Below are positions 62,061-64,000 of a stretch of 64,000 nucleotides of DNA, in pieces. The translations under genes and the position numbers were made by a program. Source of the stretch: Marinobacterium nitratireducens (lineage in GTDB: Bacteria > Pseudomonadota > Gammaproteobacteria > Pseudomonadales > Balneatricaceae). Position 1 is the stretch's first letter. The number at the start of each line of letters is the position of its first letter. The stretch covers positions 124,001 to 188,000 of the forward strand of contig NZ_BMLT01000006.1 of assembly GCF_014645375.1 (NCBI RefSeq), written 5' to 3'. The notes below the pieces were generated by a model that saw nothing but the letters and a program-made list of their open reading frames with translations, made no database searches and was not told where the DNA came from.

Positions 62061-62870
62061 TCAATCCTGCTGGCGCTTCTCCTGCCGGTACATTAGCAAA
62101 CCGGCGGCGGCAACGGCCAGGCTGACGATCACCACGATAATGGTGGCCAGGGCATTGATCTCCGGGCTGACGCCGAGCCGGACGCTGGAATAGACCACCA
62201 TCGGCAGCGTGGTGGCGCCGGGGCCGGAGACGAAGCTTGCAATCACCAGGTCGTCCATCGACAGCGTGAACGCCAGTAGCCAGCCGGCGGCCAGTGCCGG
62301 GGCAATGATCGGCAGGGTGATGGCGAAGAACACCTTCATTGGCCGGGCGCCGAGATCCAGCGCGGCCTCCTCGAGCGACCTGTCCATGTGCGCCAGCCGG
62401 CTGCGCACCACCACCGTGACATAGGCCATGGAAAAGGTGATGTGAGCCAGGGTAATGGTGGTCTGGCCGCGGCCCTGGGGCCAGCCGGTCAGACGTTCCA
62501 TCGAGACGAACAGCAGCAGCAGCGAAAGACCGATGATGACGTCCGGCATCACCATTGGAGCCGTGACCATGGTTTCGAGGGTGGCGCGTCCGCGGAAGCG
62601 GCCGTAGCGCACCAGTGCCATAGCCGCCAGGGTGCCGAGCACCACTGCGACACTGGCATTGACGGCGGCGATCTTGATACTGAGCCAGGCGGCACCGAGT
62701 ATCTGGTCGTTGTCGAGCAGCTCGAAGTACCACTTGGTACTGAAACCTCCCCAGACCGTCACCAGTCGGCTTTCGTTGAACGAGTAGACCATCAGTGAAA
62801 TGATCGGGCCGTACAGGAAGGCGTAGCCGAACAGCAGTACGCTCAGCAGCAGCGGCGAACGCCGGGTCAT
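62061..62870 (-). CDS. potI: Putrescine/polyamine ABC transporter permease PotI
   Basis: A 269-residue inner-membrane permease with six helices (LLLSVLLFGYAFLYGPIISL, LTLAHITFSMAYVTVVVRSR, WLLAFTLSMDDLVIASFVSG). The ATPase-contacting EAA loop is EEAALDLGARPMKVFFAITL near residue 168. N-terminal GGFSTKWYFELLDNDQILGA is typical of PotI/PotC. It follows potH by 79 bases and potG by one permease, as in E. coli potFGHI. Confidence 0.92.
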   Translation of the reverse strand: MTRRSPLLLSVLLFGYAFLYGPIISLMVYSFNESRLVTVWGGFSTKWYFELLDNDQILGAAWLSIKIAAVNASVAVVLGTLAAMALVRYGRFRGRATLETMVTAPMVMPDVIIGLSLLLLFVSMERLTGWPQGRGQTTITLAHITFSMAYVTVVVRSRLAHMDRSLEEAALDLGARPMKVFFAITLPIIAPALAAGWLLAFTLSMDDLVIASFVSGPGATTLPMVVYSSVRLGVSPEINALATIIVVIVSLAVAAAGLLMYRQEKRQQD

Positions 62871-62949
62871 CGCAGTGTCCTCCCGTTGCGTCGTTCTGGG
62901 CCTGGGCCGTGTCGCAGCAGGTTTTTTTCGGCGGGTGGCAATGGCGATT

Positions 62950-63852
62950 TCACTGAGCCTCCTCGCTGCGCCGTTCGAAATGTCGCAGCAGCATGAACGG
63001 AATGATCAGCACCACCAGCAGCACCGCGGCCAGCGCCGATGCCAGCGGCCAGTCCTTGTTGCTGAAGAATTCGGTCCACATCAACTTGCCGAGCATCAGG
63101 GTGTTGGGGCCGCCGAGCAGGTCCGGAATCACGAACTCGCCCATCACCGGGATGAATACCAGCATGGCGCCGGCGAGCACCCCCGGCAGCGACAGCGGCA
63201 GGGTAATGGTCAGAAACTGCTTCCAGGGGCGACAGCCGAGGTCTGCCGCCGCTTCCAGTAGGGTCATGTCGAGGCGGATCAGGGTCGCGTACAGCGGCAG
63301 CACCATGAAGGGCAGATAGCTGTAAACGATACCGACGTAGACCGCGAACGGGGTGTGCAGCATTTCCAGCGGACTGTCGATCAGCCCCAGCGCCATCAGC
63401 GTCTGGTTGATCAGGCCGTTGTTCTTGAGAATGCCGATCCAGGCGTAGACCCTGATCAGAAAGGAGGTCCAGAACGGCAGGATGATCAGCATCATCAGCG
63501 GCAGGCGCCAGTGCCGTGGGGCACGGGCGATGGCGTAGGCCATGGGATAGCCAAGCAGCAGCGTCAGCAGCGTCGAGAATGCGGCGATCTCGAGCGAGCT
63601 GATGAGCGCCTTGACGTACAGGCTGTCCTCCAGCAGCAGCTCGTAGTTGCCGAGGTTGATCGCCAGTACCACCAGACCGTCCTTGAATTCGCGCACGATA
63701 TCCAGGTACGGCGGCTGCGCCAGGGTCGACTCGGACAGGCTCAGCTTGAGCACGAACAGGAATGGCAGCAGGAAGAACAGCGCGAGCCAGAACCAGGGGA
63801 TGCCGATGATGAACTGGCGGCCTTCGGGGCGCGGAAGGGCCGGCCACTTCAT
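62950..63852 (-). CDS. potH: Putrescine/polyamine ABC transporter permease PotH
   Basis: A 300-residue permease with six helices (FWLALFFLLPFLFVLKLSLS, LLTLLLGYPMAYAIARAPRH, LMMLIILPFWTSFLIRVYAW). The EAA loop is EAAADLGCRPWKQFLTITLP near residue 205, followed by VFIPVMGEFVIPDLLGG, a PotH/PotB block. The ATG overlaps the potG stop in an ATGA arrangement. Pairs with PotI as the channel heterodimer. Confidence 0.93.
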   Translation of the reverse strand: MKWPALPRPEGRQFIIGIPWFWLALFFLLPFLFVLKLSLSESTLAQPPYLDIVREFKDGLVVLAINLGNYELLLEDSLYVKALISSLEIAAFSTLLTLLLGYPMAYAIARAPRHWRLPLMMLIILPFWTSFLIRVYAWIGILKNNGLINQTLMALGLIDSPLEMLHTPFAVYVGIVYSYLPFMVLPLYATLIRLDMTLLEAAADLGCRPWKQFLTITLPLSLPGVLAGAMLVFIPVMGEFVIPDLLGGPNTLMLGKLMWTEFFSNKDWPLASALAAVLLVVLIIPFMLLRHFERRSEEAQ

Positions 63853-64000
63853 TCGCTGAGGGCTCCGCAGCTGTCCGGTCGCCAGCTGATGGTGACCGTC
63901 TGATCCCAGGTCAGCGGCTGCTCCGCCAGGGCCTGGACATTGGACTGGGTGAACTGGACCCGCTTGCCGCCCGGCAGCTCCAGGTGATAGATCGAGACAT
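63849..64000 (-). CDS. potG: Polyamine ABC transporter ATPase PotG, C-terminal end (gene cut by window edge)
   Basis: Only the last 50 residues are inside the window, ending at the TGA that overlaps the potH start. The sequence VSIYHLELPGGKRVQFTQSN followed by LTWDQTVTISWRPDSCGAL resembles the C-terminal TOBE domain of PotG. The ATPase core lies beyond the right edge. Context with potH and potI supports the call. Confidence 0.8.
   Translation of the reverse strand, partial: VSIYHLELPGGKRVQFTQSNVQALAEQPLTWDQTVTISWRPDSCGALSE

Overview
The window is GC-rich, densely coded chromosomal DNA of a gammaproteobacterium. Gene content and order recall Pseudomonas and relatives: argF, grxD, peroxiredoxin, rnt, motY and argG lie together, rnfABCDGE is followed by nth, and the CysD/CysN, CysI-DUF934 and CysH sulfate set is of pseudomonad type. 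A complete mevalonate operon, a PhoX-family phosphatase and the absence of pyrC and bfrB from the rnt/argG neighbourhood argue against an ordinary Pseudomonas. I place it only as Pseudomonadales/Oceanospirillales-like. No rRNA, tRNA, CRISPR array, transposase or prophage gene was seen.

Layout. 1-9.5 kb: a MetR fragment cut by the left edge, arginine genes argF and argD (minus) and argG (plus), redox genes grxD and a 2-Cys peroxiredoxin, RNase T, MotY and a receiver-TPR protein. 9.5-15.5 kb: a small conserved protein, then a LapB/LapC/LapE-like type I secretion operon with a LuxR-type regulator gene inside it and no substrate gene. 15.6-24.2 kb: HMG-CoA reductase, type 2 IPP isomerase, HMG-CoA synthase, two GHMP kinases and diphosphomevalonate decarboxylase, together a route from acetoacetyl-CoA to IPP/DMAPP, followed directly by DNA polymerase II. 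24.3-27.5 kb: purine salvage (adenine deaminase, Gpt, 8-oxoguanine deaminase). 28-34 kb: an unrecognised exported protein, flavohemoglobin with a likely NsrR operator, a diguanylate cyclase, a RutR-like TetR regulator, an EamA transporter and a fatty-acid/sterol-hydroxylase-family protein. 34.3-38.3 kb: nrdA-nrdB-yfaE behind two NrdR-like boxes. 38.3-39.9 kb: a long non-coding stretch with tandem repeats and scattered DnaA-box-like 9-mers, ending in a Pho-box promoter for phoX. 41.8-48.8 kb: nth and rnfEGDCBA on the minus strand. 49.2-58.1 kb: sulfate assimilation (cysN, cysD, a TauE/SafE permease, cysI, a DUF934 gene, cysH, cysG). 58.2-60.8 kb: a gamma-glutamylcyclotransferase-like gene, an enoyl-CoA hydratase, a thioesterase and a MerR-HTH/receiver fusion. 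60.8-62.0 kb: six tandem copies of a compound intergenic repeat. 62.0-64.0 kb: polyamine transporter genes potI, potH and the end of potG.

The sulfur genes fit together. CysD/CysN make APS, CysH has the cysteines of a [4Fe-4S] APS reductase that uses APS directly, CysI reduces sulfite and CysG makes its siroheme. In keeping with this, the C-terminal APS-kinase-like part of CysN has lost its P-loop and shrunk.

The non-coding DNA is unusually rich in palindromic repeats of several families: GTAGGAGC REP-type, GTAGGGTGC, GTAGGATGGG, GTTGGGT, a MITE-like element and period-7 GTCACCC repeats. In two places the repeat supplies the TAG stop codon of the gene before it.
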